Positions 7,280 through 16,145 of a stretch of 36,448 bases of DNA are shown piece by piece. Positions within the stretch are counted from its first letter, which is position 1. Every line of letters begins with the position of its first letter. The translations under genes were made by a program, and so were the position numbers. The stretch is from Gammaproteobacteria bacterium. GTDB lineage: Bacteria; Pseudomonadota; Gammaproteobacteria; Chromatiales; Chromatiaceae. A model generated the notes under the pieces. The model saw only the letters and a list, made by a program, of their open reading frames with translations. It made no database searches and was not told where the DNA came from. The stretch lies in assembly GCA_009928645.1 (NCBI GenBank), contig SACH01000027.1, positions 1-36,448 on the forward strand. Direction: 5' to 3'.

Positions 7280-8623
7280 TCAGCGGAGGGCACGCCCTGG
7301 GGCGTCGACATAGCCCCCCTCGCAACCGAGCGCCTGCACCGGCGCCGCGCGCAGGAGATCGCCTAGCGAGGCCGCCCCAGGCTGGCCCCGCAGGCCCAGC
7401 CGCAATTCAACGATCAGGTCCTCGCGACAGCTTAGGCCCACCCGCTTTCCGGCGCCGGGCCCAAAGGCGCCGTCAAAGGCGGCGCGAATGTCCCCGATCT
7501 CCAGTCGTTCCCCCACATGGGCGGCAAAGAGCCCGGTCACGGCGGAGGCATTGAGCTGTTCCAGTACATCGAGGGCGGCGCGAAAGTAGTCCTCCGGGGC
7601 GGCATCCTGGCAACTGCCGTGCTTGCTCCACTGGTAGCGGTCCAGATGGGATGCCACCCCTGGCATGAGGACCGTTAGCCGCTGGCGAGTGTCAGCGCTC
7701 AGCTCCAGGGCTGGCAGCCGCGACCAGCGACCTTCCTCGGCATGGGCGCGCTCGCCGGCCGGCACCTGGCAAAAGGCCCGTTCCCGGGGCTGGGGCCAGA
7801 GGCCATGGAGGGCGAAACCTTGCCCTTGGGCGGGTGACCGCTCCTGGGCCGTCCCGGTCCCAGGGTTGGCGGGCTTAGGGGTGGGCGCGCACTCGGGTTT
7901 CTTGGTCTGGATCTCGCAGAAGGCGGGATGCCAGGTGGCGGCCAGGACGAAATCGCCGGAGGCCATGGCTGAACCGGGCGCGGCCGGCGAGGGCCGTTGG
8001 GTGGCCACCTGAGGATCGGCCGATGCAGACTGCGGGGTAGCTGAATGAGGATCGGGCAACACCCGCCGCTGGGGGGCGGGAGGGGGATCGGTTGGCGTCG
8101 GCTGCGAAGGATGTGAACGCGGATCGGCCTGGGCTGACGGAGGGGGAGTTACTCCAGGATCGGCCGACGCCGAGGCCTGAGGTGGGTCAGCCGCCCCCTG
8201 ACCTCCTGCACCACTGAAATCGCCGCACCCCACCTCCACCCAGACATCGCCCGGCTCCAGGCCAGGGACACGGATCAGGACATGCGTAGCATCTTCCCGA
8301 TTCTTGCCCAGGAGGGGGTAAGCCTGTCCGGGCACCAGGCGATTACCCTCCACCTGGGTACCTTTGCGGATGGAGCGAAAGAGGGGGCAATCCTGGGTCG
8401 CCCGGAATTCCCCGGCGAGGGGCACCGTCGCCAACGTCGGCCAGGAAACCAGGAATAGGACCGACGCGAGAGCCAAAACCCCCAGCATAGCCAGGACCGG
8501 CGCGATGGTCGAAACCCTCACTGGGGCCAGGGCCAGCGCGGGTCCCTGAACCCCCACAGGGGCCAGGACCCCACTAGCGGGGACGTGCCTCCCCCGGGGC
8601 GGCGAAGGACAGGGATCAGTCAT
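7280..8623 (-). CDS. RNase T2-family protein with membrane anchor and Pro-rich linker
   Basis: A 447-residue protein. One hydrophobic segment (about 40-70) acts as an uncleaved anchor or signal. It is followed by a small domain (about 75-135; YPLLGKNREDATHVLIRVPG, WVEVGCGDF), then a low-complexity Ala/Pro/Asp linker (about 139-220), then the RNase T2 domain. The T2 domain shows CAS1 as FALHGLWPQ (His273) and CAS2 as YQWSKHGSC (His335). Family members cleave RNA through a 2',3'-cyclic phosphate, usually in the periplasm. The CAS2 Glu normally before the Trp is Gln here, which may lower activity. The ATG at 8623 overlaps the ybeY stop (TGATG), implying translational coupling; a TTG just upstream is also in frame. 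It is last in a minus-strand series miaB-phoH-ybeY. Confidence 0.88.
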   Translation of the reverse strand: MTDPCPSPPRGRHVPASGVLAPVGVQGPALALAPVRVSTIAPVLAMLGVLALASVLFLVSWPTLATVPLAGEFRATQDCPLFRSIRKGTQVEGNRLVPGQAYPLLGKNREDATHVLIRVPGLEPGDVWVEVGCGDFSGAGGQGAADPPQASASADPGVTPPPSAQADPRSHPSQPTPTDPPPAPQRRVLPDPHSATPQSASADPQVATQRPSPAAPGSAMASGDFVLAATWHPAFCEIQTKKPECAPTPKPANPGTGTAQERSPAQGQGFALHGLWPQPRERAFCQVPAGERAHAEEGRWSRLPALELSADTRQRLTVLMPGVASHLDRYQWSKHGSCQDAAPEDYFRAALDVLEQLNASAVTGLFAAHVGERLEIGDIRAAFDGAFGPGAGKRVGLSCREDLIVELRLGLRGQPGAASLGDLLRAAPVQALGCEGGYVDAPGRALR

Positions 8624-9360
8624 CAAGCCCTTCGGCCTTCGCCATCATCTTGGCTGTCCTCATCTTCACTTCCGCCACCCACTTCAGTTGCGTCATCATC
8701 TTTCCTGCCGCCTACAGCCTCCCGCGCGCCATCATCGGCCCTTACGTCTTCATAAGGGGGGGGGAAGCCCAGGTCACCCAGGATGCGCGTCTCCAGGGTC
8801 TCCATTACCAGGGCCATGGCCTCGTCCAGGTGATCGTAGCCCAGGAGATGCAGGACCCCATGCACCACCAGGTGGGCCCAATGGGCCTCAGGGGCCTTGC
8901 CCTGCTCCGCCGCCTCCCGCTCCACCACTGGGGCGCAGATGGCCAGATCCCCCAGATAGCGGCGCCCCCGAGCACCCGGCGGAGGCTCGAAGGGGAAGGA
9001 AAGGACGTTGGTCGGCCCCGCCTTGCCGCGATAGCGCTGATTGAGGTCGGCGGATTCGGCCTCGTCGACCAGGCGCAGGCTAAGCTCGACTTTAAGATCG
9101 GCCACCTTTTTGCCAGCAGTTTTGTCGCCGGCAGCATTCTTGCCCAAGATCTTTTTGCCAGCCACGTTATTGCCGGCCGCTTTTGTGCTGGCGGCCTTTT
9201 TGCCTTTGGTTTTCTTGGCGTCCCGTTCCGGGGTGTCACCTTCCGCCGTGGCGCTCAGCTTCCCCATCGCCGCCAGCGCCCAGCGCTTCAGGTCCGCCTT
9301 GGCAGGCAGGCTGCTTGCGGACGATGCCTGTTGTAGATGCAACTTCAATTTCACCGTCAT
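8623..9360 (-). CDS. ybeY: endoribonuclease YbeY with inserted pentapeptide repeats
   Basis: A single-strand-specific metallo-endoribonuclease for rRNA maturation and ribosome quality control. The zinc signature [11 protein letters not shown] gives His167, His171 and His177, preceded by the family TNVLSFPFE and LGDLAIC segments. At 245 residues it is about 90 longer than usual. Two additions explain this: a Lys/Ala/Gly-rich insertion (about 42-90) containing six tandem pentapeptides of xAGKK type (61-90) between the first helix and the second strand, and an acidic tail (about 206-242). A run of nine G residues (8756-8764) encodes three prolines before the tail. The ATG at 9360 lies 58 bases after phoH, the typical phoH-ybeY order. 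The frame is intact, so I treat the additions as real protein. Confidence 0.93.
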   Translation of the reverse strand: MTVKLKLHLQQASSASSLPAKADLKRWALAAMGKLSATAEGDTPERDAKKTKGKKAASTKAAGNNVAGKKILGKNAAGDKTAGKKVADLKVELSLRLVDEAESADLNQRYRGKAGPTNVLSFPFEPPPGARGRRYLGDLAICAPVVEREAAEQGKAPEAHWAHLVVHGVLHLLGYDHLDEAMALVMETLETRILGDLGFPPPYEDVRADDGAREAVGGRKDDDATEVGGGSEDEDSQDDGEGRRA

Positions 9361-9418
9361 GATCCAAGCACAACTCCATCAGGCAGCGGCGCCAGATCAT
9401 CCGCGCAGCCGTGGCCCC

Positions 9419-10411
9419 TCATTCCGTCGGCAGGCCCTTATCGAAGGCCTCGTAGGCATTGACGATGCGCTGCACCAGGGCGTGACGTACCACGTCACGG
9501 GCGTTGAAGAAGGTGAAGCTGATGCCCTCCACATGGCGCAGCACCTCCACCGCCTGGCGCAGGCCGGAGGTCTGGCCCCGGGGCAGATCAACCTGGGTGA
9601 CGTCGCCGGTGATCACCGCCGTCGAGCCGAAGCCGATGCGGGTGAGGAACATCTTCATCTGCTCCGGCGTGGTGTTCTGGGCCTCGTCGAGGATGATGAA
9701 GGCGTCATTGAGGGTGCGCCCGCGCATGTAGGCCAGGGGGGCCACCTCGATGACGTGACGCTCGATGAGGCGGCTGACCTTCTCGAAGCCGAGCATCTCG
9801 TAGAGGGCGTCGTAGAGGGGCCGCAGGTAGGGGTCGATCTTCTGTGCCAGGTCGCCGGGCAGGAAGCCGAGGCGCTCGCCGGCCTCGACCGCCGGGCGCA
9901 CCAGCAGCAGGCGGCGCACCCGGTCCGTCTCCAGGGCGTCCACGGCGCAGGCGACGGCCAGATAGGTCTTGCCGGTACCGGCGGGGCCGACGCCAAAGTT
10001 GATGTCATGGCGCAGGATGGACTCCAGGTAGGCCTGCTGATTGGGCCCCCGGGCGCGGATCAGGGCGCGCTTGAGCCGCACCGCCAATTCCGGCCGCGCC
10101 TCCTCGGCGTCGTCGAGCAGGGCCTCGACCCCGGAGGCCTGGAGCTGGAGATGGATGGCCTCGGGGGTCAGCACCTCGCCATCCGTGGCGGCGTAGAGGC
10201 GCTGCAGGACCTGCTCGCCGGCGCGCACCGCCTGGCCCTCGCCGATCAGGCGGAAGAGGTGACCACGGTTGGCGATCTCGATACCCAGGCGGCGCTCGAT
10301 CTGGCGCAGGTGGCTGTCGAGTTGGCCGGTGAGGTTGGCGAGGCGGCTGTTGTCCTCCGGCGCGAGGCGGAGGTCGAGGGTTTCGGGTGTCGGTGACAAG
10401 GGTTGTGGCAA
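9419..10411 (-). CDS. ybeZ: PhoH-family ATPase (YbeZ)
   Basis: A 330-residue cytoplasmic P-loop NTPase of the PhoH/YbeZ type, which associates with YbeY in RNA metabolism. Walker A is GPAGTGKT (142-149) and Walker B is [10 protein letters not shown] (237-246). The N-terminal RNA-binding-like region ([31 protein letters not shown]) matches the family start. No ATG exists near the N-terminus; an in-frame stop at 10442-10444 limits the start to TTG at 10411 or TTG at 10399. I chose 10411. A TTGATC/TTTATC promoter-like pair lies directly upstream, so a very short or absent leader is possible. The neighbours miaB and ybeY give the standard gammaproteobacterial order. Confidence 0.93.
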   Translation of the reverse strand: MPQPLSPTPETLDLRLAPEDNSRLANLTGQLDSHLRQIERRLGIEIANRGHLFRLIGEGQAVRAGEQVLQRLYAATDGEVLTPEAIHLQLQASGVEALLDDAEEARPELAVRLKRALIRARGPNQQAYLESILRHDINFGVGPAGTGKTYLAVACAVDALETDRVRRLLLVRPAVEAGERLGFLPGDLAQKIDPYLRPLYDALYEMLGFEKVSRLIERHVIEVAPLAYMRGRTLNDAFIILDEAQNTTPEQMKMFLTRIGFGSTAVITGDVTQVDLPRGQTSGLRQAVEVLRHVEGISFTFFNARDVVRHALVQRIVNAYEAFDKGLPTE

Positions 10412-10416
10412 GAACG

Positions 10417-10445
10417 GATAAAAGTGATCAGAAAACCCGGATCAA
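10417..10445 (-). promoter_or_regulatory. possible sigma-70 promoter in front of phoH
   Basis: On the minus strand TTGATC (10445-10440) and TTTATC (10422-10417) are 17 bases apart. Transcription would start close to the TTG start codon, suggesting a near-leaderless message if the promoter is real. Confidence 0.25.
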
Positions 10446-10630
10446 ACAGGATGAGGCGGTCTGCTGAGAAGGCAATGACTGTCTGGCCGGGCGGCTGTTT
10501 GGATGATTAGCTGGGCGGTGGCTGGGTGGAAGTTGAACCAAGAACAGGGGAGCGAGCCAAGATATCTTCCCAGTCCGAGTCTCGCCAGAAAAAGGGCTGA
10601 CCCTCAAGCGGCTTGTTTCCCAGGCCGGGC

Positions 10631-11968
10631 TCAGGCCAGCTCCGCCTGAAGCCATTCCCCGCGTAGGGAGTTGGGCAGGGCCTGGGTGATGCGGACTTCG
10701 GCGAACTGACCGATGAGGTCCGCCGGGCCGGCGAAGTTGACCACCCGGTTGTTCTCGGTGCGACCGGCCAGCTCGGTGGGGTCCTTGCGGGCGTGGCCTT
10801 CTACCAGGACCTGCTGCACCCCGCCGACCATGCGCCGGCCGATGATCTGGGCCTGGTTGGCCAGCCGCGCCTGGAGGCGCATCAGGCGCTCCTGCTTGAC
10901 GGCGTGGGGGGTCTCGTCCGCATAGTCCGCCGCCGGGGTCCCTGGTCGGCGGCTGAAAATGAAGCTGAAGCTGGTGTCGAAGCCCACCGCCTCGATCAGG
11001 TCCATGGTGGCGGCGAAGTCGGCATCCGTCTCGCCGGGGAAGCCAACGATAAAGTCCGACGAGAGGCTGATATTGGGCCGGATCTCCCGCAGCCGGCGGA
11101 TCTTGTCCCGATACTCCGCCGCCGTGTGGCCGCGCTTCATGGCCGCCAGGATGCGGTCGGAGCCGCTCTGGACCGGCAGGTGCAGGTGATCCACCAGTTC
11201 CGGCACCTCGGCGTAAGCCTCGATGAGGGCGTCGGAAAATTCCCTCGGATGGGAGGTGGTGTAGCGGATGCGGTCGATGCCGTCGATGGCCGCCAGATAG
11301 CGGATGAGCAGGGCCAGGTCGGCCACCTCGCCATCGTGCTGGGCGCCGCGGTAGGCGTTGACGTTCTGGCCCAGCAGGTTGACCTCGCGCACGCCCTGCG
11401 CCGCCAGGGCCGCCACCTCGGCGATGACGTCGTCAAAGGGCCGGCTGACCTCGGCGCCGCGGGTATAGGGCACCACGCAGTAGGTGCAGAACTTGGAGCA
11501 GCCCTCCATCACCGAGACGAAGGCCGTCGGCCCCTCGGCCCGCGGGGTCGGCAGGCTGTCGAACTTCTCGATGGCGGGGAAGGACACGTCCACCAGGGCG
11601 CCCTTGCCCGCCTCCAGCTCCCGCAGCATGGTCGGCAGGCGGTGCAGGGTCTGGGGACCGAAGACCAGGTCGACGAAGGGCGCCCGCGCGCGCAGGGCCT
11701 CGCCCTCCTGACTGGCGACGCAGCCGCCAACGCCGATGACCAGCCCCGGTCGCTTCTGCTTGAGCGGCTTCCAACGTCCCAGGGCGGAAAAGACCTTCTC
11801 CTGGGCCTTCTCGCGGATGGAACAGGTATTCAGCAGCAGGACATCCGCCTCCTCGGCGCATTCCGCCAGCTCCAGGCCGTGGGATTCCCGCAGCACGTCC
11901 GCCATGCGGGCGGAGTCGTACTCGTTCATCTGACAGCCGTTGGTCTGGATGTAAAGCTTCTTCATCAT
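10631..11968 (-). CDS. miaB: tRNA-2-methylthio-N6-dimethylallyladenosine synthase MiaB
   Basis: A radical-SAM methylthiotransferase that adds the 2-methylthio group to i6A37 of tRNAs reading UNN codons. The 445-residue product has the three N-terminal cluster cysteines (C12 in [12 protein letters not shown]49 in [14 protein letters not shown]83 in GVGGCVAS). The radical-SAM CxxxCxxC follows at 157, 161 and 164 ([15 protein letters not shown]), and a TRAM domain ends the protein. The frame extends to 12076, but the paired ATGs at 11968 and 11965 match the family N-terminus ([12 protein letters not shown]). No clear ribosome site precedes them. A 35-base sequence immediately upstream (11972-12006) is repeated in front of the antitoxin gene. 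The 219-base gap to phoH shows nothing beyond the promoter-like pair. Confidence 0.96.
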   Translation of the reverse strand: MMKKLYIQTNGCQMNEYDSARMADVLRESHGLELAECAEEADVLLLNTCSIREKAQEKVFSALGRWKPLKQKRPGLVIGVGGCVASQEGEALRARAPFVDLVFGPQTLHRLPTMLRELEAGKGALVDVSFPAIEKFDSLPTPRAEGPTAFVSVMEGCSKFCTYCVVPYTRGAEVSRPFDDVIAEVAALAAQGVREVNLLGQNVNAYRGAQHDGEVADLALLIRYLAAIDGIDRIRYTTSHPREFSDALIEAYAEVPELVDHLHLPVQSGSDRILAAMKRGHTAAEYRDKIRRLREIRPNISLSSDFIVGFPGETDADFAATMDLIEAVGFDTSFSFIFSRRPGTPAADYADETPHAVKQERLMRLQARLANQAQIIGRRMVGGVQQVLVEGHARKDPTELAGRTENNRVVNFAGPADLIGQFAEVRITQALPNSLRGEWLQAELA

Positions 11969-11971
11969 GGG

Positions 11972-12006
11972 GCGGCAGAATAGGGGGAAAGGGGGGCAAA
12001 ATCCAG
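11972..12006. repeat. flanking direct repeat, copy A (miaB leader)
   Basis: A 35-base stretch (GCGGCAGAATAGGGGGAAAG and on to AAAATCCAG) ends three bases before the miaB start codon. It aligns with copy B at 12823-12858 with four mismatches and one single-base gap. The two copies bracket the toxin-antitoxin pair. Confidence 0.8.
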
Positions 12007-12117
12007 AAGACCGCCCCCGCCTGCTTGGCAAAGCTCTCAATGGAACCCGCCGTCTACCCATGGTCACCCTTGGCATCTCAGCTACCGAGGGCGGCGATAA
12101 AGGGCCAATCGATGAGA

Positions 12118-12528
12118 TTATCCGGGTGAAATCAGCAGGTCATCCAGCTCGGGGTAACTCAAAAACTTGCCGTCCTGGCTCATTAGCCTAGCCTGATACG
12201 CCACGGCAGTGGCAATAATCAGCCTGTCCAGCGGGTCGCCATGCACTTGAGGTAACCGCGCACCGCCCTCGGCGATCAGCGCATCGATAGGAATGACCTC
12301 AATCCCCGCACCCCGGGTGGCGCACTCCAACCACTCGGATATGGGCAGCGTCAGCTTCAGGCGGCCGCGAACCACGGCTTGAACCAGTTCATAGACAGAT
12401 GAGGCGGAAACGCAAACACGTCCGGCCTTGGCAATAACCTCCCTGAGGTCGTGAGCCAGGCGTTCATCCTGATTGACCCACCAGACCCAGATATGGGTAT
12501 CGAGCACCAGCAGATCCGACGAGGTCAT
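12118..12528 (-). CDS. vapC: PIN-domain toxin (VapC-like)
   Basis: A 136-residue PIN nuclease. The conserved acidic residues are visible: Asp10 in [11 protein letters not shown], the Glu of SVYELVQAV, and the Asp residues of [16 protein letters not shown] toxins of type II systems are Mg2+-dependent RNases that are inhibited by the partner antitoxin. The ATG at 12528 overlaps the stop of the upstream gene in ATGA fashion, the classic coupling of a toxin-antitoxin pair. It is a complete gene, read towards miaB. Base composition is slightly less GC-rich than its neighbours, which together with the flanking repeats suggests a recently inserted module. Confidence 0.9.
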   Translation of the reverse strand: MTSSDLLVLDTHIWVWWVNQDERLAHDLREVIAKAGRVCVSASSVYELVQAVVRGRLKLTLPISEWLECATRGAGIEVIPIDALIAEGGARLPQVHGDPLDRLIIATAVAYQARLMSQDGKFLSYPELDDLLISPG

Positions 12529-12794
12529 CGAAAAGCGGAGGGATCGCCGTTAATCTGTCCCACTGTGCGCTGCAAGCTGGCCTCCCAGTCTTCATCGCTC
12601 AGGGCAGGAGCAAAGGCGTCGGCAAGGTAGATGACGCTGTCTTTGAGTTGGGCGGGGGGGTGGCGTTCAGTGGCTTGGGCGCCAGATTCCAGAACCAGGA
12701 ATATCGCTTCCAATCGCGACACCGGAGGCAATCTTGGCAAGCCGATCAAATTCCCCTGGGCATCTGTCTCAAGTATCACCCGTTCAGCTTGCAT
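12525..12794 (-). CDS. antitoxin partner of the PIN toxin
   Basis: An 89-residue protein beginning MQAERVILETDAQGNLIGLPRLPP, a strand-rich start typical of small antitoxins paired with PIN toxins, with an acidic C-terminal half that would wrap the toxin. It overlaps the toxin start by four bases. The frame extends to an ATG at 12809, but AAGAGGG lies 5 bases before the ATG at 12794 and this start agrees with the family style, so I prefer it. Autoregulation of the pair is expected from the class; the upstream region holds the second copy of the flanking repeat. No known DNA-binding fold (AbrB, RHH) is evident, so the antitoxin class is unassigned. Confidence 0.75.
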   Translation of the reverse strand: MQAERVILETDAQGNLIGLPRLPPVSRLEAIFLVLESGAQATERHPPAQLKDSVIYLADAFAPALSDEDWEASLQRTVGQINGDPSAFR

Positions 12795-12822
12795 GACGGC
12801 CCTCTTCATGAATCAACGTCGT

Positions 12823-12858
12823 GCGGCAGCATAGAGGTAAAGGGGGGTGAAAATCCAG
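12823..12858. repeat. flanking direct repeat, copy B (antitoxin leader)
   Basis: A 36-base stretch (GCGGCAGCATAGAGGTAAAG and on to AAAATCCAG) just upstream of the antitoxin gene is the partner of copy A at 11972-12006. Both copies have the same orientation and the same position relative to the downstream gene. Confidence 0.8.
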
Positions 12859-12900
12859 CCAACGTGGTCCTTGGCGGGAGACCGACTCTGCAGATCTGAC

Positions 12901-14163
12901 TCACGGCCCGATCAAATAGACTGCCTCCGTCAGCGACCAGGTCCCCGCGTCATCCCCTAGCAATTGGCCCAGCCGGGCGGCGATAGCCGCGCCGACCGAG
13001 CCGGTGCCGGATTCCGGCGCGGACTGGACCTGGAACCCCTTGTCCAGCAGATCCTCCAGCGCGACGGGCTCCGGGGTCAGGATGGCCAGCAGGCGCCCCC
13101 GACCCGCCGGCTCGCTGGCCGTGAAGCGCAGGCCGGAGCTGGGACTGGGGATGGTGATCCCGCGGCCGGCGCGGACCCGGTTGTCCAGGGCGCCAATCTC
13201 GCCGCTATCCAGGGGATAGACCTGGGACAGCTCCCCACTGGCATTGAGGTCCAGCACCAGCAGGTGACCCTCCGCCTGACTGCTGACCCGGAAGCGCATC
13301 TCCTGACCCAGGCGATAGTCCGGACCGGGGAGGAGGCTGATCGCCAATCGCGCCGGATTGGGTAAGGCGATATCGGGAGCAGCCCGCGCGGCAGCGCCAC
13401 CCTCCGTCTTGGGCTGGCCTGTGGACGGGACCGCTACCGGCCCCACGAGCTTGCGCGCCAGCAGGTCAATCTGTTCCGGAATGCTGTCACGGTTTTTGGT
13501 CTTGATCTCGGCGGAGGTACGGATGACCCCGGTATTGGTGTCGATCATCCGCGCCACCAGGGTGATGGTCTCCCCCCACTGAATGACGGTGCCGCTGACG
13601 ATGGCCTCGACGCCATGCAGCCGCCCCGCCTCCGCCAGGGTCGCCTCATCGGCTAGGTGACTGGACTGGAGCTCCTGTTCCTCCAGCAGTTGCTGGAGCA
13701 GGACGCGCTCGACGAGGGTATAACGTCCCGTGGCCGCCAGGGCGCCATTCAGCATCTCGGCGATACTAGCGCCCGCGTCGGGGATGCCCAGGTTGCCGCG
13801 GACATTGAAGGGCAGGACCGCTACCCGGGGCTTGGCCGGCGGGATGGACGTGCCCGGCGCGGTCGCTTGGGCCGATCCGGTGGTCTGGGCGGACTCGCTG
13901 GTCCGAGCCGACTCCTTGGCCCTTGCGGGCGGGCTAGCCGCTTCCGTAGCGAAGGCCTCTTCTCCGGAGAGGTCCCTATCGGGTCCATCCGCGATGGACC
14001 CTGGCGCCAACTCCTGGATCTCACCCAAGGCGGGCCGGGACTCGCTCCCGGATGACGCCGGCTCATCCTGGCCCCAGGTCGCCAGATCGGGACGAGTGGA
14101 TTGGGCCATGACCGGCAGAGCCAATCCAAAAATAATGATTCCAGCAATGACGAACCGTAGCAT
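12901..14163 (-). CDS. exported CsgG-like/DUF4384 protein
   Basis: A secreted protein of 420 residues. A signal peptide (ends near LPVMA-QS) is followed by an Ala/Ser/Glu-rich linker (about 25-112). A CsgG/TolB-N-like alpha/beta domain (about 113-245) comes next, with KPRVAVLPFNVRGN, a YTLVERVLLQQLLEEQ segment, VEAIVSGTVIQWGE and ARMIDTNTGVI, typical of curli-assembly and penicillin-binding-activator relatives. The C-terminal DUF4384 domain (about 280-360) has MRFRVSSQAEGHLLVLDLNASGELSQVYP. The ATG at 14163 is preceded by an in-frame GTG at 14166. Together these suggest an outer-membrane-associated or periplasmic role; its function is unproven. DUF4384-type sequence also ends the caspase at 17634-19322, linking the two. 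Confidence 0.82.
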   Translation of the reverse strand: MLRFVIAGIIIFGLALPVMAQSTRPDLATWGQDEPASSGSESRPALGEIQELAPGSIADGPDRDLSGEEAFATEAASPPARAKESARTSESAQTTGSAQATAPGTSIPPAKPRVAVLPFNVRGNLGIPDAGASIAEMLNGALAATGRYTLVERVLLQQLLEEQELQSSHLADEATLAEAGRLHGVEAIVSGTVIQWGETITLVARMIDTNTGVIRTSAEIKTKNRDSIPEQIDLLARKLVGPVAVPSTGQPKTEGGAAARAAPDIALPNPARLAISLLPGPDYRLGQEMRFRVSSQAEGHLLVLDLNASGELSQVYPLDSGEIGALDNRVRAGRGITIPSPSSGLRFTASEPAGRGRLLAILTPEPVALEDLLDKGFQVQSAPESGTGSVGAAIAARLGQLLGDDAGTWSLTEAVYLIGP

Positions 14164-14483
14164 CACGAGTCACCGAATGGTTTTGAGGTGGAGACCAGCT
14201 AGTCTAAAGGGGATGGCATTAACTTAGTTACGCACAAGGTTCATCAGAGTCTTGGCGGGATGTCAAGGCCGAGCCAGCAAAACCAAGCATAAACACCAAC
14301 TAATTGATAAATAATTGGTAATTTTTCTGGCCAAAATCTAGACAGGACCGCAGCAGCCCTTGAACGACGCGCCCTGTGGGGCATTCACCACGGGTTTTCT
14401 ACAGAGTTATCCACAGAAGCTGGGGATAAACGGGCAGCAGGCTGATGCGGAAGCCCTAACCACCGGAGACCGGAGCCCTGATC
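14164..14483. other. 320-bp divergent intergenic region with AT-rich patch and DnaA boxes
   Basis: It separates the divergent CsgG-like and ADP-ribosylglycohydrolase genes. It contains an AT-rich imperfect palindrome (about 14295-14335, ACCAACTAATT...ATAATTGGT) and, some 70 bases on, a consensus DnaA box with an inverted near-consensus box. Promoters for both genes should lie here, but I cannot place hexamers with confidence. No open frame here looks real. Confidence 0.6.
14407..14429. promoter_or_regulatory. inverted pair of DnaA boxes
   Basis: TTATCCACA (14407-14415) is a perfect DnaA box. TGGGGATAA (14421-14429) reads TTATCCCCA on the other strand, one base off consensus. Two boxes are too few for a chromosomal origin; DnaA-dependent control of the adjacent gene or chance are alternatives. 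Confidence 0.45.
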
Positions 14484-15656
14484 ATGTCGTCCCCCACCCT
14501 TTGCCCCACCCCCATCCTAACCGTCAGAGACCGCCTGCGTGGCGCCCTCTGGGGCCTGTTCGTCGGCGATGCGCTGGCCATGCCGGCGCACTGGTATTAC
14601 GACGTGGCCGCCCTGCGGCGCGACTACGGCCTCATCCGGGACTACCAGGCACCTCTTGAGCACCATCCCAACTCCATCATGTCCCTGGCCAGCACCGGGC
14701 GGGCGGGGCGCGGTTCCCAGGAGGGCGAGGTCGTCGGCGGTCTCATCCTCAAGGGCAAGAAGGGCTACTGGGGTCGGCCCCACACCCATTATCACCGCGG
14801 CATGCGGCGGGGGGACAATACCCTCAACCTGCTGTGCGTCCGGGTCCTGCTGCGTCGCCTCACGGCCACGGGCGGTTGTGACCCGGTCGGCTTCCTGCGG
14901 GACTACATCGCCTTCATGACCGCTCCCGACCGCCACAACGACACCTATGCCGAGTCCTATCACCGGGACTTCTTCGCCAACCATGCCCGGGGGCTGCCCC
15001 CGGAACGCTGTGCCGGCGCGGAAGGTCACGACACCGCCTCCATCGGCGGCCTGGTCAGCCTGCCCCCGGTCATCTTCGCCGCATGGGCCCAGCAAGCCAG
15101 TGCTCGAGGCAGTGCTCAAGGCCATGCTGCGGTCAATGAAGCGCTTCTTACCCAACTTCGCCTCACGCATCGCTCCCCAACCCTGGAACGTTATGCCCTG
15201 GCCTTGGGGGACCTGCTGGTGGCCCTGCTGGAAGACCCCGAGGCCCGGGTTGACAGCCTGGCCCGCGACCTGGCGCGGCGACTCGGGTTTGACGTCGGCA
15301 AGGCGCTGGCGAAGGTCCAGCGGGAGGGGGTATCGGATCTGGCGGTCATTGGCGGCATGCTCAGCCCGGCCTGCTACATCGACCAGTCCTTTCCCGCCGT
15401 GCTGTACCTGGCCACCCGCTATGCCGCTGACTTCGAGGAGGCCCTGGTGGCCAACACCAACGTCGGTGGCGACAACTGTCATCGTGGCGCTATCCTCGGC
15501 GCCATCCTGGGCACCGCCCTGGGCTACGCGGCCATCCCGCCGCGCTGGACGCTCGGCCTTCAGGCCCATGCGGACCTGGAGACGGAGATCGAAGGCTTTT
15601 TGGACCGGTTTCTGGGATCAAACCAGGCCGGCAACGAGGTCCCCAACCACCCATGA
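14484..15656 (+). CDS. ADP-ribosylglycohydrolase-family protein
   Basis: A 390-residue all-helical DraG/ARH-family protein, whose members remove ADP-ribose from proteins or small molecules using two Mg2+ ions. The N-terminal family start is [26 protein letters not shown] (about 15-40). The first metal motif, usually (T/S)DDT, appears as GDNTLN. The C-terminal motif, usually GGDxDT, reads [18 protein letters not shown] (from residue 326), with Cys in place of the second Asp. This may be a distinct subfamily; altered metal binding is inference. The ATG at 14484 has CCGGAG upstream. It overlaps the next gene by four bases (ATGA), so the two are translationally coupled. No ADP-ribosyltransferase (DraT or toxin) is nearby. 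Confidence 0.87.
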   Translation: MSSPTLCPTPILTVRDRLRGALWGLFVGDALAMPAHWYYDVAALRRDYGLIRDYQAPLEHHPNSIMSLASTGRAGRGSQEGEVVGGLILKGKKGYWGRPHTHYHRGMRRGDNTLNLLCVRVLLRRLTATGGCDPVGFLRDYIAFMTAPDRHNDTYAESYHRDFFANHARGLPPERCAGAEGHDTASIGGLVSLPPVIFAAWAQQASARGSAQGHAAVNEALLTQLRLTHRSPTLERYALALGDLLVALLEDPEARVDSLARDLARRLGFDVGKALAKVQREGVSDLAVIGGMLSPACYIDQSFPAVLYLATRYAADFEEALVANTNVGGDNCHRGAILGAILGTALGYAAIPPRWTLGLQAHADLETEIEGFLDRFLGSNQAGNEVPNHP

Positions 15657-15991
15657 TCACCTTGACCACCGCTCAAGCCCTCGATGGCTATCGCGTCACC
15701 AAGACCCTTGAGGTCATCACCGCCGAATGCGTTTTCGGCATGAATTTCATGCGTGACTTCTTTTCGTCCTTCACCGATTTCTTCGGCGGCCGCAGCGGCG
15801 CCACCCAGAAGGTGCTGAAGGATGCCCGCAAGACCGCCCTGGAGGAGCTGCGCAAAGAGGCGGCGGAGTTAGGCGCCAACGCGGTCATCGGGGTGCGCCT
15901 GGATTACAGCGAATTCAGTGGGGGCGGCAAGTCGATGCTCTTTCTGGTCGCGTCGGGCACCGCCGTGGTGGTCGAGCCGATCTCCAGATAG
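15653..15991 (+). CDS. YbjQ-family (UPF0145) protein
   Basis: A 112-residue cytoplasmic protein of the YbjQ/DUF74 family, which forms pentamers of unknown function and is sometimes labelled heavy-metal-binding. Visible family features are [29 protein letters not shown], a variable helical insert ([17 protein letters not shown]), [24 protein letters not shown] and a final beta strand TAVVVEP. Its ATG overlaps the ADP-ribosylglycohydrolase stop, so both proteins are likely made from one message. Length and motifs are complete. Confidence 0.9.
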   Translation: MITLTTAQALDGYRVTKTLEVITAECVFGMNFMRDFFSSFTDFFGGRSGATQKVLKDARKTALEELRKEAAELGANAVIGVRLDYSEFSGGGKSMLFLVASGTAVVVEPISR

Positions 15992-16145
15992 GGCGACAGT
16001 GTTACGCCACGCGACTTGTCCATGCGCCTGATTGGGGTAAACCTCATAAAGGGGATTTGCGAATCCAGGGAACCAGAAAAACGCTGAGAAGATGCACCAG
16101 AGATTTGTACGCCCCCATGGCGGACTACCCTGGAAGACCAGCCCT

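Noticed and set aside
14407-14429. Chromosomal replication origin
   Set aside because: Only two DnaA boxes are visible, with no dnaA, gidA, parA or rpmH nearby.
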